A stretch of 56,439 nt of DNA, taken from assembly GCA_020433455.1 (NCBI GenBank), contig JAGRCP010000029.1, positions 1 through 56,439 of the forward strand, given 5' to 3'. The position numbers were made by a program, and so were the translations under genes. Numbering within the stretch: the stretch's first letter is position 1; every line of letters starts with the position of its first letter. This document shows positions 38,890-47,450 of the stretch, in pieces. A model generated the notes under the pieces. That model did not search any database, had not been told where the DNA came from, and was given only the letters and a program-made list of their open reading frames with translations. This stretch comes from Caldilineaceae bacterium. Lineage in GTDB: Bacteria > Chloroflexota > Anaerolineae > Caldilineales > Caldilineaceae.

Positions 38890-39660
38890 TCAGCTGATTC
38901 TCGCCGTGGTGATAGGATGGTGGACCCATATGTTCGGCTCCACATAGCGGCCGATATCCATGAATAAATCCATCTCCACGGGAGCCAGCGCGCCGGGAAC
39001 GATGTATTCGCCGCTGTCCGGGAAGGCCATCTCCGTCCACGCTTCCCATTGCGCGATACTGCCCTCGATGACCATGGAGGGATGGGCCACTTTGAGAATC
39101 TCGCCGCCGCAGCGCCAATGCACCCGCAACCACGGATCGAAGGGCGTGCCGTCCTCCCGCTGCCAGCGCACGTAGCGGGCCATGGGCGTCAAGGGATATC
39201 GATCTTTCCAGGAGGGCCGGACGGCGACGATAACGGCCTGAAATCCCGCTGCTTCCGCCCGCGCGCGCAGCGCTTTCACCATGCGGTAGCTGACGCCTTG
39301 GCCCTGCCATTCGGGCTTGATGGCAATTTCCAACGCATTCAGCGTGTTGGGCGTCAGCCCCGCACGCTGGCCGTCGGCGGCTTGCTGAAGGGCCCGATCC
39401 CAGCCCACCGGGAGGCCCGCCACTGTTCCATCCCACACAAGCGGCGCGCTCTGGGCAACAGCAATGGGATTACCGTCTTCGTCCAGCAGGTAGAGCTGAA
39501 AGTCGGCGAAAAAATCGTGCAGCGCAGACCACATGCGATTGGACGTCCAGTCTTCAAACATATAGCCGGGCCAGATGCGCTGCTTCTGGGGCCAAAAGCG
39601 TTCGGCCAGGGTAGCGTCGTCCGCCAGCGTAGCCAGGCGTAATGCGTTCACATCGGGCAT
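38890..39660 (-). CDS. GNAT family N-acetyltransferase
   Basis: A 256-aa protein. The acetyl-CoA binding segment is LEIAIKPEWQGQGVSYRMVKALRARA... (about residues 110-135), with the (Q/R)xxGxG/A signature as QGQGVS. The N-terminal part and the long C-terminal extension (about 170-256, with CGGEILKVAHPSM) are not typical of small GNAT enzymes. The extension may form a second substrate-binding lobe. AAAGGA lies about seven bases before the ATG. The acceptor is unknown. Confidence 0.75.
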   Translation of the reverse strand: MPDVNALRLATLADDATLAERFWPQKQRIWPGYMFEDWTSNRMWSALHDFFADFQLYLLDEDGNPIAVAQSAPLVWDGTVAGLPVGWDRALQQAADGQRAGLTPNTLNALEIAIKPEWQGQGVSYRMVKALRARAEAAGFQAVIVAVRPSWKDRYPLTPMARYVRWQREDGTPFDPWLRVHWRCGGEILKVAHPSMVIEGSIAQWEAWTEMAFPDSGEYIVPGALAPVEMDLFMDIGRYVEPNIWVHHPITTARIS

Positions 39661-39820
39661 AGTTGGTCCTTTCCTCCGCGTTGGGATGCGCGTGGCGCGT
39701 CATCCGCAAATTTTGCTGGAAACAATCCTCACATAATCACCGATCAATTGCAAGCGCACTTTTGGGTGAGCATATCTCCGCGCAATTTATTCACACGTTG
39801 GCGTGTCGGGCCGATAACGC

Positions 39821-39854
39821 GCCGGAGTCCACTCAAACCTGAGCGGACTCCGGC
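39821..39854. terminator. Perfect 10-bp hairpin downstream of the left catabolic arm
   Basis: GCCGGAGTCC (39821-39830) and GGACTCCGGC (39845-39854) with a 14-base loop. It is about 70 bases beyond the Gfo/Idh stop on the minus strand. It has no U-tract, but its position suits termination of the transporter operon. The stem word is close to the repeat family at 9772 and 38307. Confidence 0.5.
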
Positions 39855-39922
39855 AACGGCTAAAATTTACGCAACTCCGGGAATGACAGCTGCCCCTAAA
39901 TTCGTGAAGCGCTGAAATCCGC

Positions 39923-41095
39923 TTAGTTCGTGACGGACTGTTCGCCGTCCAGGGGCAGATTTACCCAACGGTGTTCCCGATGGGATAGTGCGGCGGCGTT
40001 AATAATTTCCTGCACCCGCGCGCTTTGGGCAAAATTTCCTTGATTTTCCTCACCCCCATCGGTAATTTCTTCCATGAAATTTTGTACCAGATTGCCGTAA
40101 AACGCGGTGCTCCACGGATCATCAGGCTGAGCGCCGGGGGCAAAGAAGCGTTCCGGAATCTCCAGCGGCACAAACTCTACAGCATCCGGCTTGGCGGCAT
40201 GCAGGGTCTGGATCACACCGAATTCCTCGACAAGTCGCACAATGAGCGCGCCTTCCGAACCATAGATGCGCGCTTCAATGCCCGGATAATTGCCGACCGT
40301 CACATAGCTGCTCTGCATGGAATAGAGCGCACCATTGGCGCATTCACCGATAAACATGTCAGCGTCATCGATGTTGATGCGCTCCCATTCGCTATCCAAA
40401 TTGGTGCGCCTGCGATAAGGGACCATATTTGCCAGGATACCCACTACCTGCGTCAGATCGCTATCCACCAATTCCAGGCCAATATCAATCGTGGGCGCTC
40501 CATAACCCTCCAGTGCGGAGACGTGTATCCCCTCCCGTGAAAAGTCCGTTCCCCAAGGCTCTTCGCCTTCGGGTTTTGTTTTGTGGATGCGCTTATCCAT
40601 AGGGTTATTCGGGTCCAACCACTGGCTGTTTTGCTCGTAGCCGTTGAAGATAAAGGGTTGGCCGATAAAGCCTTCCTTAACCAACTCAAACATATATTGC
40701 ACAGCAGGCGCATAGCGGAACGTCAGCCCGACCTTGGTCTTCAGTCCTTTGGATACCGCCAGCCGATGTGCACGCCAAACGTCCTGGTAACCGTGGCAGA
40801 CCGGCTTTTCCACCAGGCAATGCTTGCCTGCCTCCAGCACGGCAAAGACCAGGTCCTGATGGTCGCCTCGCGTAACGACATCGATAACGTCAATATCGTC
40901 ACGCGCCAGCATCTTCTCATAGTCGGTGACGAACTCCGGAATATCAAATTGGGCGGCCCGGCTTTCTCCCAACTCCCGATCCAGATCACAAAGCATGACC
41001 AAATCGCACAGGGGGGAACGAACGTAACCGGGCAAGTGGGCGGAAGCTGACCAACGGCCGGCTCCGATTACGCCAACGCGTAGGCGGTCTGACAT
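39923..41095 (-). CDS. Gfo/Idh/MocA family oxidoreductase (left arm)
   Basis: NAD(P)-dependent sugar-type dehydrogenase, 390 aa. The Rossmann motif is GVIGAGR (8-14). The EKP motif at 96-98 (LVEKPVC) carries the substrate lysine. The C-terminal domain provides the beta-sheet face that binds the sugar. It is the outermost gene of the left arm, 54 bases after a permease gene, so it probably oxidises or reduces an imported carbohydrate or cyclitol. It is not closely similar to the right-arm family member (52487-53479). Confidence 0.88.
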   Translation of the reverse strand: MSDRLRVGVIGAGRWSASAHLPGYVRSPLCDLVMLCDLDRELGESRAAQFDIPEFVTDYEKMLARDDIDVIDVVTRGDHQDLVFAVLEAGKHCLVEKPVCHGYQDVWRAHRLAVSKGLKTKVGLTFRYAPAVQYMFELVKEGFIGQPFIFNGYEQNSQWLDPNNPMDKRIHKTKPEGEEPWGTDFSREGIHVSALEGYGAPTIDIGLELVDSDLTQVVGILANMVPYRRRTNLDSEWERINIDDADMFIGECANGALYSMQSSYVTVGNYPGIEARIYGSEGALIVRLVEEFGVIQTLHAAKPDAVEFVPLEIPERFFAPGAQPDDPWSTAFYGNLVQNFMEEITDGGEENQGNFAQSARVQEIINAAALSHREHRWVNLPLDGEQSVTN

Positions 41096-41149
41096 GAGTT
41101 ATCTCCTTCTTGTGTAGAGTCAATCAGCAAAATGGTGATGGATAAGATC

Positions 41150-42037
41150 TTACCGTTGCGAGCGCGGCTCAAGCGCATCGCGCAGGCCGTCGCCTAATAG
41201 ATTGATGGAGAGCACGGCAAGCATAATGGCGAGTCCGGGGAACGTTGTAATCCATGGCGCGTGGCGGAGATAGCTGCGGCCTTCGCTCAGGATCAGCCCC
41301 CACTCGGGCGTAGGCGGCTTGGCGCCCAGACCCAGAAAACTCAAGGCGGCTCCGGCGATAATCGCACTCGCCACACCCAGCGTGGCAATGACAATGATCG
41401 CTCCCAGGATGTTGGGCAGAATATGGCGCAGGAGAATGCGTTGCGGCGGCGCGCCGGTCGCAACGGCGGCCTCTACGTAGGTAGTCGCTTTGATTTGAAG
41501 CACCATGCCTCGAGTTACCCGGGCGTAGGTGGGCGAGGCGGCAATGCCCACTGCAATCATCGCGTTGTAAAGGCTGGGTCCTAATACAGCGATAATGAAG
41601 AGCGCCAGAAGGATTCCCGGAAAGGCCAGGGTAAGATCCACCAGGCGCATAATTAACGTGTCGGTCCAACCGCCGAAGTAACCGGCCAACATGCCGCTCG
41701 TCACGCCCAGAAGCGCGGCAATGGTGACGGAGATAATACCCACGCTCAGGGATATGCGTCCGCCGTAGAGAATGCGGGTAAGCATATCCCGGCCAAAAGC
41801 ATCCGTTCCCAGCCAATACCGGGGGCCGGGCGGCTGTAGCCGCTCCGATGATACGATCTCGATGGGATCGTAACGGGTTATCCAGGGCGCAAGCAGCGTT
41901 AACGTGATGATAATGACAAGCAGCGCCAAACCTAACATGGCTCCGGGATTGCTGCGTAGGCGACGCAGAGCATCTTCCCACAGGGAGCGATGCTCTTCCG
42001 GCCCCATTGTCTCTTGGGGCAGAGATGGTTTACTCAT
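41150..42037 (-). CDS. Dpp/Opp-type ABC transporter permease C (left arm)
   Basis: Inner-membrane permease of 295 aa. The N-terminal helix (about 32-52) is followed by the OppC-like segment WLGTDAFGRDMLTRILYGGRISL (75-97). The ATPase-contact loop is near 195-215 (ATYVEAAVATGAPPQRILLRHILPN). The C-terminus has SFLGLGAKPPTPEWG. It overlaps the B permease by eight bases. It pairs with DppB to import peptides or oligosaccharides delivered by the adjacent lipoprotein. Confidence 0.92.
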   Translation of the reverse strand: MSKPSLPQETMGPEEHRSLWEDALRRLRSNPGAMLGLALLVIIITLTLLAPWITRYDPIEIVSSERLQPPGPRYWLGTDAFGRDMLTRILYGGRISLSVGIISVTIAALLGVTSGMLAGYFGGWTDTLIMRLVDLTLAFPGILLALFIIAVLGPSLYNAMIAVGIAASPTYARVTRGMVLQIKATTYVEAAVATGAPPQRILLRHILPNILGAIIVIATLGVASAIIAGAALSFLGLGAKPPTPEWGLILSEGRSYLRHAPWITTFPGLAIMLAVLSINLLGDGLRDALEPRSQR

Positions 42038-42959
42038 ATCGAATCCTCGGATCTAGCAGCGCGTAGGATAGATCAACCAGAATGTTGATCACGATGATGA
42101 GCAATGCGAGAATCAGGGTCAGCCCCTGAATCATCATGATGTCCTTATTCAGGATTGATTCGACATACATTTTGCCTACGCCCACGCGGGCGAAGATGGT
42201 TTCTGTAATGACGGCGCCGCTCAACAGACTGCCGAATTGAAGGCCGATGACGGTAATGGAGGGGATCAGGGCGTTGCGCAATGCATGGCGCAAGATGATT
42301 ATGCGGCCGCGTAACCCTTTGGCCCGTGCCGTACGAATATAGTCATTAGAGAGTACATCAAGCATCGTGCTGCGCACCAGGCGCGCCAAGGTGGCCGAAC
42401 CGAGCAGTCCCAGGGTCAACGCTGGTAAAATTAACCGGTCCAGGCTCCCCTGGCCCATGGGCGGCAGCCATTTGAGCGTCACGGAAAAAAGGAGAATTAG
42501 CAGCAAGCCCAGCCAGAAGACGGGCATAGAGACGCCTACCAGCGCCAGCGCCATAGCCAGGCTGTCGATCCATGTGTTGTGTTTCAGCGCGGCAAGGATA
42601 CCTAGCCCAAAGCCCAATACCAGGCTAATAAGCATGGCGCTTATCGCCAAACGGAGCGTATAGGGCAGCGCATCCAGTATCTGGGTGCGTACCGGCTGTC
42701 GATTGAAGAGGGATTCACCCATGTCGCCCCGAACCAGATTCCCTATGTATGCGGCGTATTGCTGGTACAGAGGTTTGTCCAGCCCCATTTCATGCCGCAC
42801 TTGCTCCAGCAATTCCGGCGTGCTGCGCTTCTCTCCCAGGAAAATTTCCGCCGGATCGCCGGGAATGAGTTGCAGCATCAGAAAAACCAGAATCGTCAGC
42901 GCAATCAGCGTGGGAATGGTGGCGAACAGTCGTATAAAGGCATAGCGGGTCATGGACAT
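42030..42959 (-). CDS. Dpp/Opp-type ABC transporter permease B (left arm)
   Basis: Permease of 309 aa with about six helices. The OppB N-terminus (MTRYAFIRLFATIPTL) and FLMLQLIPGDPAEIFLG are clear. The EAA loop is YIRTARAKGLRGRIIILRHALRN. ATG at 42959 has AGGA seven bases upstream and gives the usual OppB N-terminus. An in-frame ATG at 43025 would add an unrelated 22 residues. It lies about 140 bases after the binding-protein gene. Confidence 0.92.
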   Translation of the reverse strand: MSMTRYAFIRLFATIPTLIALTILVFLMLQLIPGDPAEIFLGEKRSTPELLEQVRHEMGLDKPLYQQYAAYIGNLVRGDMGESLFNRQPVRTQILDALPYTLRLAISAMLISLVLGFGLGILAALKHNTWIDSLAMALALVGVSMPVFWLGLLLILLFSVTLKWLPPMGQGSLDRLILPALTLGLLGSATLARLVRSTMLDVLSNDYIRTARAKGLRGRIIILRHALRNALIPSITVIGLQFGSLLSGAVITETIFARVGVGKMYVESILNKDIMMIQGLTLILALLIIVINILVDLSYALLDPRIRYE

Positions 42960-43096
42960 ATAGCATTCCTGACAGGCAATGAACGAATGGATAGGAGGCA
43001 GGCGGCAGGGCGGCTTGATGCGCATGGATCAAGCGCATCAAGCCGCGTATTGCAGATTCCTACCGCTAGCCAATTCGGGTCACAGGGAAGAACATA

Positions 43097-44752
43097 TTAT
43101 TGGCTAATCGTTGCGGCATAGAAGTAGGGCGTGTTGCCGCCGAGATAGTAAGTTATATTAGCCAAATCCTTACTGTGGGCGTAGAGGATTACGGGGTCAG
43201 CCCAGAACTCCATGATCGCCTCATCCTTCACCTTTTTTTGGATGTCGGAATAGAGTTCACAGCGGGCTGTCGGGTCGGCTTCCGCGGCTGCTGCATCGAG
43301 CATCGTATCCATTTCTTCGTTGATGTAGTTGTTGCGATTGGTGCCGCCTCCGGCGTTGCTGCTATGAAAGAAGATGCGCAGAATGTCGGGTTCTGTGCCT
43401 GTATCCCACCAGCCCTGGGTGTTATGCTGGCCGGAACGCACGGCATCGAAGTACCCGCTGCGACTCAGCCCGTTCAGCTCGACGTCGATGCCGATTTTAG
43501 CCATATTGTCCTTCAGGAAGGCGGCTTCTGCATTGCTGTTGCCTGCATCAGCACGGTAGTAATGGCCGATAACCAGCGGTTCGCCATCTTTCTCCCGGAT
43601 GCCGTCGCCGTTCGTGTCCACCCAACCGGCTTCTTCCAACGTCTGATTCGCTAAATCCAGATCGGTCGGATACATATCGCACAAACTCGCATCGTAGCAG
43701 AAGACGACGCTGGTCAGCGGACCGCAGGCCGGCGTGCCGAAGCCGTTGTAAACGGTATCAATCATGCCTTGTCGATCCATTGCCAGCTGCATAGCGCGGC
43801 GTACAGGCAATTCGCTGCTGGGGTACTGCTGCTGGTTGAACATAAGCGCCCAACCGGATCCCGGCTGAGGCAACTCCACGGTCTCGATATCCGGATTCTC
43901 GGACAAAGCAGCGAAATCTATCTCCGGCGTCTGATCCATAAAGTCAATCTCCCCGGTCTCCAGTGCAGCAGTGCGCGTAGACGGTTCTTCGATAAACTTA
44001 TAGATGAGGCGCTCTGCATTTGCCGGGCCGGTTTGGCCTGTCCATTCCGGTCCCCAGGCGTAATCGGGATTGCGTACCAGCACAATCTCCTGATTAAGAA
44101 TCATGGAGTCGAACATGAATGGCCCGGTACCGACAAATTCGGTGATCCCCCAATCCTCATTGCCGACCGCCTGCTGCGCTGTCGGCGAAACGGGTACCAG
44201 CGTCGTACCGGAGAGGTTGTCCAGGAAAGGAGCATAGCCGCTGTCGAAGCGGACAATCACCTCATAGTCGTTAACCACCTCGGTCTCTTTATACGGACCG
44301 ATGTTGCTGAAGGCGGATTGAGATTGGGTTTCCGGATCCACGATGCGATCAAATGTGAACTTGACGGCTTCGGCATTGAATGGCGTGCCGTCATGGAAGG
44401 TCACGTCATCGCGCAGTTTGAAGCGATATTCTGTCGCGTCTTCATTGATTTCCCACTCGGTTGCCAGACCCGGCGCGTAGACGCCCGGTTCCACTTGCCA
44501 GACTAATGGATCGGTCATGTGCAGGGTAATGTTGCCCACGCGGGAGAAAGTGGTGACATTGGGGTCCAGCCGGTCAAAGCCGGCCGGCATGCCTACAGTG
44601 ATGACGCCGCCCGTCGATGCGGCTGATTCCTCCCCGCCGGTTGCAGCATCATCCCCGGACGGTGATGCCGGCGCGGCGCACGCGGTCAACCCGATGACCA
44701 GCAGCAAGAGAAGTGCAGGCCAAAGTTTGGAACGCAAGGACAAACTGTACAT
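43097..44752 (-). CDS. Solute-binding lipoprotein, SBP_bac_5 family (left arm)
   Basis: A 551-aa extracytoplasmic binding protein. The signal peptide ends in LTAC with lipidated Cys25. A linker rich in Ala, Ser and Gly follows, then the family-5 fold beginning GGVITVGMPAGFDRLDPNV. KLRDDVTFHDGTPFNAEAVKF and AMQLAMDRQGMID are family hallmarks. It feeds the two permeases downstream. ATG at 44752 has AAAAGGAG eight bases upstream; an in-frame ATG at 44842 would precede an atypical leader. Ligands of this family include peptides, nickel and oligosaccharides; uronate-rich sugars are suggested only by the locus. Confidence 0.92.
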   Translation of the reverse strand: MYSLSLRSKLWPALLLLLVIGLTACAAPASPSGDDAATGGEESAASTGGVITVGMPAGFDRLDPNVTTFSRVGNITLHMTDPLVWQVEPGVYAPGLATEWEINEDATEYRFKLRDDVTFHDGTPFNAEAVKFTFDRIVDPETQSQSAFSNIGPYKETEVVNDYEVIVRFDSGYAPFLDNLSGTTLVPVSPTAQQAVGNEDWGITEFVGTGPFMFDSMILNQEIVLVRNPDYAWGPEWTGQTGPANAERLIYKFIEEPSTRTAALETGEIDFMDQTPEIDFAALSENPDIETVELPQPGSGWALMFNQQQYPSSELPVRRAMQLAMDRQGMIDTVYNGFGTPACGPLTSVVFCYDASLCDMYPTDLDLANQTLEEAGWVDTNGDGIREKDGEPLVIGHYYRADAGNSNAEAAFLKDNMAKIGIDVELNGLSRSGYFDAVRSGQHNTQGWWDTGTEPDILRIFFHSSNAGGGTNRNNYINEEMDTMLDAAAAEADPTARCELYSDIQKKVKDEAIMEFWADPVILYAHSKDLANITYYLGGNTPYFYAATISQ

Positions 44753-44838
44753 TATGTGTCTCCTTTTGGTTGGATAGAGCAGACGATAAGGTGAGTAACA
44801 GCAGTAAGGGACTGGGAACCGCAATGGGGAGCTTTTGC

Positions 44839-46539
44839 TCAAAAAATATCGCCACGGCTGCGCATGCTTTCCGCAACCAGGGCGACAGGAATAGAGCCGT
44901 AGGATAAAAATGTGTCGTGAAAGCGCCTGAGGCTAAAGCGAGCGCCGGCTTTGGCTTCAAGCTCGCGTCGCAGATCGTAAATTGCATCCGTGCCAAATAG
45001 GTACATCATGGCTGCGCCGGGAAACATGCTGTTTTTTACAGCTTCACTGTGGGCGGCGGCCGGACTCATTCCCGCCTGCTGTACGTAGAATGCAGCTGCC
45101 TCATCCAGCGTAAATTCTCCTCGATGAAGCTTGACGTCCACAATAGCCCGCGCGCTCATCCGCCGCCGCGTCTGCACCTCTGCATATTCTTCCAGCGGTG
45201 TGAGAAACCCGGCCTCGCGCATAAGTTCTGTGGCGTAACAGGCCCACCCCTCGGCCATGGACCCGCCGCAAAACATGGCGATCCGTGCTGAGCCGTCCAC
45301 CGCGGCCACGCGCCCAATCCTCGAGCGAGCGCGACAGGCATGCCAGTTCTGTATGTGATGGCCGATCGCGCCATGGTGGATCACGTGATTCAGCTTGATA
45401 ACACTGTCGTTATGCGCGCGCAGAAAGGCTTCCTGTTCTCCGGCGGATGTCGTATCGGGCAGCGGCGAAACAAGATATTGGTGTACGGACGGTTGGTTAA
45501 AAGCCGGCGGCGTTCGATAAAAGAGGAAGTACAGATGGGGGGCTGTCTTGCGTACCCAGGTCGGCCGCGGGACATATTCGATAGGGGAATCCGGCCACGT
45601 CAATAGGTCCTGTTCCGTTGCAAATGTTCGGCACGCCTGCCAATACGCTTCGTAACGCTCATAGTATTCTGCGCGTGTGGGGTGAAGGTTGGCCAGTTGC
45701 GCCAGAACATCCGCCGGATCGTGCATGCCCCAGACGCCGGCCTGGGAGCGAAGCGTATCATCGGCCTTGCGCAGCGCCTCTTGGGCATAGCGGATCATCT
45801 CATCGCCGGAATACGACAAACCATGCCCCTCGCGCATGAACAGGGTGAAAGCCTCTTCTCCGCAGCCGTATTCCGCCTCAGAGCTAACCGTGATTTCGTA
45901 GCGTAGGTCGTGGGCAAAGGCAGCAAACGCCGCACGCGCGCGCTTCGCCGCGTCATGGATGCGATCATCATCGATGTTATGCTCCGCAGCCAGGAGGTAG
46001 ATTCCGGTTCCCAAAAAATGATCCGCTCCCGCGCACTCATCCAGCGCGCGTTCCGCCCATGCTGCCGGCGCAAGCCGGATGGTGGAGCGTGCCTGGGCCA
46101 GAAAATCCGGAATCCGCCTCATGCGTTCTATAGCCGCCTCAAAGCGTTCCGACAAAGGCGCGTAGTCGCTGAGGAAGAGCGATAAGATACCAAAAATCGC
46201 CTCTCCTGCGTAGAGGGATGGATTGCCGCGCTGAAAGTGAGAAGAGAGCATCTCCCAAATTTGAATACGCAAGAAGCCGGTTGCCAGCCGGACATCGATC
46301 ATCTCAGTTTCGGAAGCGTCTGCAAGCACAAGTTCATCACCGCGCTGCAGGAGATAGCGCATGGACTCGACCGCGTCATCCAACCCTGCTTCTGAAAAAT
46401 CGGGCAATAGGCGATCATACTCATGTCGGCCGATAAAGGTGGCATCTATCGGTCTTTCCCGGTAATAAGCAGCGAAAAATGCGTCGAGCCATTGGGATAC
46501 GTTTGTTTGGGGTGCAAGAGGTTCACTTTGGCGGGACAT
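44839..46539 (-). CDS. DUF885-like protein with altered metal motif (left arm)
   Basis: A 566-aa, mostly helical protein. The region corresponding to the HExxPGHxxQ metal motif of DUF885 reads HHGAIGHHIQ (about residues 386-395), so the catalytic-type Glu is His. The later GSMAEGWACYATELM (about 425-440) keeps the downstream glutamate. The C-terminal part (YVQQAGMSPAAAHSEAVK, GTDAIYDLRRELEAKAG) fits the family. There is no signal peptide. It is the first gene of the left arm, with GGAG before its ATG, and it starts 194 bases from gntR. It could be an atypical metalloenzyme or a binding protein. Confidence 0.75.
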   Translation of the reverse strand: MSRQSEPLAPQTNVSQWLDAFFAAYYRERPIDATFIGRHEYDRLLPDFSEAGLDDAVESMRYLLQRGDELVLADASETEMIDVRLATGFLRIQIWEMLSSHFQRGNPSLYAGEAIFGILSLFLSDYAPLSERFEAAIERMRRIPDFLAQARSTIRLAPAAWAERALDECAGADHFLGTGIYLLAAEHNIDDDRIHDAAKRARAAFAAFAHDLRYEITVSSEAEYGCGEEAFTLFMREGHGLSYSGDEMIRYAQEALRKADDTLRSQAGVWGMHDPADVLAQLANLHPTRAEYYERYEAYWQACRTFATEQDLLTWPDSPIEYVPRPTWVRKTAPHLYFLFYRTPPAFNQPSVHQYLVSPLPDTTSAGEQEAFLRAHNDSVIKLNHVIHHGAIGHHIQNWHACRARSRIGRVAAVDGSARIAMFCGGSMAEGWACYATELMREAGFLTPLEEYAEVQTRRRMSARAIVDVKLHRGEFTLDEAAAFYVQQAGMSPAAAHSEAVKNSMFPGAAMMYLFGTDAIYDLRRELEAKAGARFSLRRFHDTFLSYGSIPVALVAESMRSRGDIF

Positions 46540-46606
46540 GCTTTTCTCCAGATTACAGTGGGTAGGCAGTTGGTTGAGCGGGGCGGGGCTAAGGAAAAAT
46601 AGCGTA

Positions 46607-46635
46607 TTGACAACCGGTCAAAGCAGTGATAGGGT
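46607..46635 (+). promoter_or_regulatory. Promoter of gntR and the right arm
   Basis: TTGACA (46607-46612), a 17-bp spacer and a weak TAGGGT (46630-46635). Initiation would fall at about 46642, inside the palindrome, so a bound regulator would block it. Confidence 0.45.
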
Positions 46636-46636
46636 A

Positions 46637-46662
46637 ATTATCGAAAATCGATTTTCGATAAT
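46637..46662. promoter_or_regulatory. Perfect 26-bp palindromic operator between the divergent arms
   Basis: The half site ATTATCGAAAATC is followed directly by its exact complement GATTTTCGATAAT, with the centre at 46649/46650. It lies between the divergent starts of the left arm (46539) and gntR (46733), and just downstream of a -10 box. GntR/FadR-type dimers bind such symmetric AT-rich sites. Control of both arms by the adjacent regulator is inferred. Confidence 0.75.
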
Positions 46663-46732
46663 CTAGCATATTTTCAAAAACTTGCCAATCGTAAAAAAAC
46701 AGGATTATCCCCCACCTAACAGAAGGCAAATT

Positions 46733-47425
46733 ATGGCGCATATCAACAGACTTCGCTTGGTAGATGATGTCCGACGTAATCTGGAGGAAGCAATTCTTTG
46801 CGGGGAGATGCGTCCGGGCGATCGTCTGCCCGTGGCCCAAGTCGCCGAGGAGTTCAGCGTAAGCCTGACGACCGTACGCGAGGCGCTTCTGATGCTGGAA
46901 AATCAGGGTTTGGTGGTTAACAAGCCCCGTCACGGTGCATTCGTCACCCGACTATCGGAGGAGGAGGCTCAGGAACTGTGCGAAGCGCGCGCCTTGTTGG
47001 AATCTTTTGCCGTCACGGTAGGATTTGAGCGCATCGACGCCCAGTTTCAGGAGCGTTTTATGGGCCTCGTAGGCGAAATGGCAGAGTGTGAATTGCCCCA
47101 AGACCTGCCAAAGCTTATTCGTACTGATCTGAAAATCCATCACGAAGTTATTTCATTGGCCGATTCGGCCCGCATCACGGAACTCTGGACCGGGCTCAAC
47201 GGCCAAATCGGCGCCCTCATTATGCGCGGCGTGGAGCAGCAAGGTTCAAAAATTAGGGACATTGTAGAATTTCACCGCACGCTGGGCGAGGCGCTTTTCT
47301 CCGAGGATATTAACCTCGCGCGCCAGGAGGTTGTGAGCCACTATCTGTTTAGCTGGAGTGAATATAGGTATTTTGCCACGGCGGTCATTCAGGTCGCCGA
47401 CGCAAACGTTGATTTTGTCTCCTGA
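46733..47425 (+). CDS. GntR family transcriptional regulator (FadR/FCD subfamily)
   Basis: A 230-aa DNA-binding regulator. The N-terminal winged helix spans about 5-72 (LEEAILCGEMRPGDRLPVAQVAEEFSVS, TTVREALLMLENQGLV). The C-terminal helical FCD ligand domain starts near 80 (EEEAQELCEARALLESFAV). This subfamily includes UxuR and ExuR, the hexuronate regulators, which fits the uxuA gene in the same operon. ATG at 46733 has AGAAGG upstream. The palindrome at 46637-46662 is the probable operator. Confidence 0.92.
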   Translation: MAHINRLRLVDDVRRNLEEAILCGEMRPGDRLPVAQVAEEFSVSLTTVREALLMLENQGLVVNKPRHGAFVTRLSEEEAQELCEARALLESFAVTVGFERIDAQFQERFMGLVGEMAECELPQDLPKLIRTDLKIHHEVISLADSARITELWTGLNGQIGALIMRGVEQQGSKIRDIVEFHRTLGEALFSEDINLARQEVVSHYLFSWSEYRYFATAVIQVADANVDFVS

Positions 47426-47450
47426 TGGTTGCAAATGACAGAGGAAGAAA

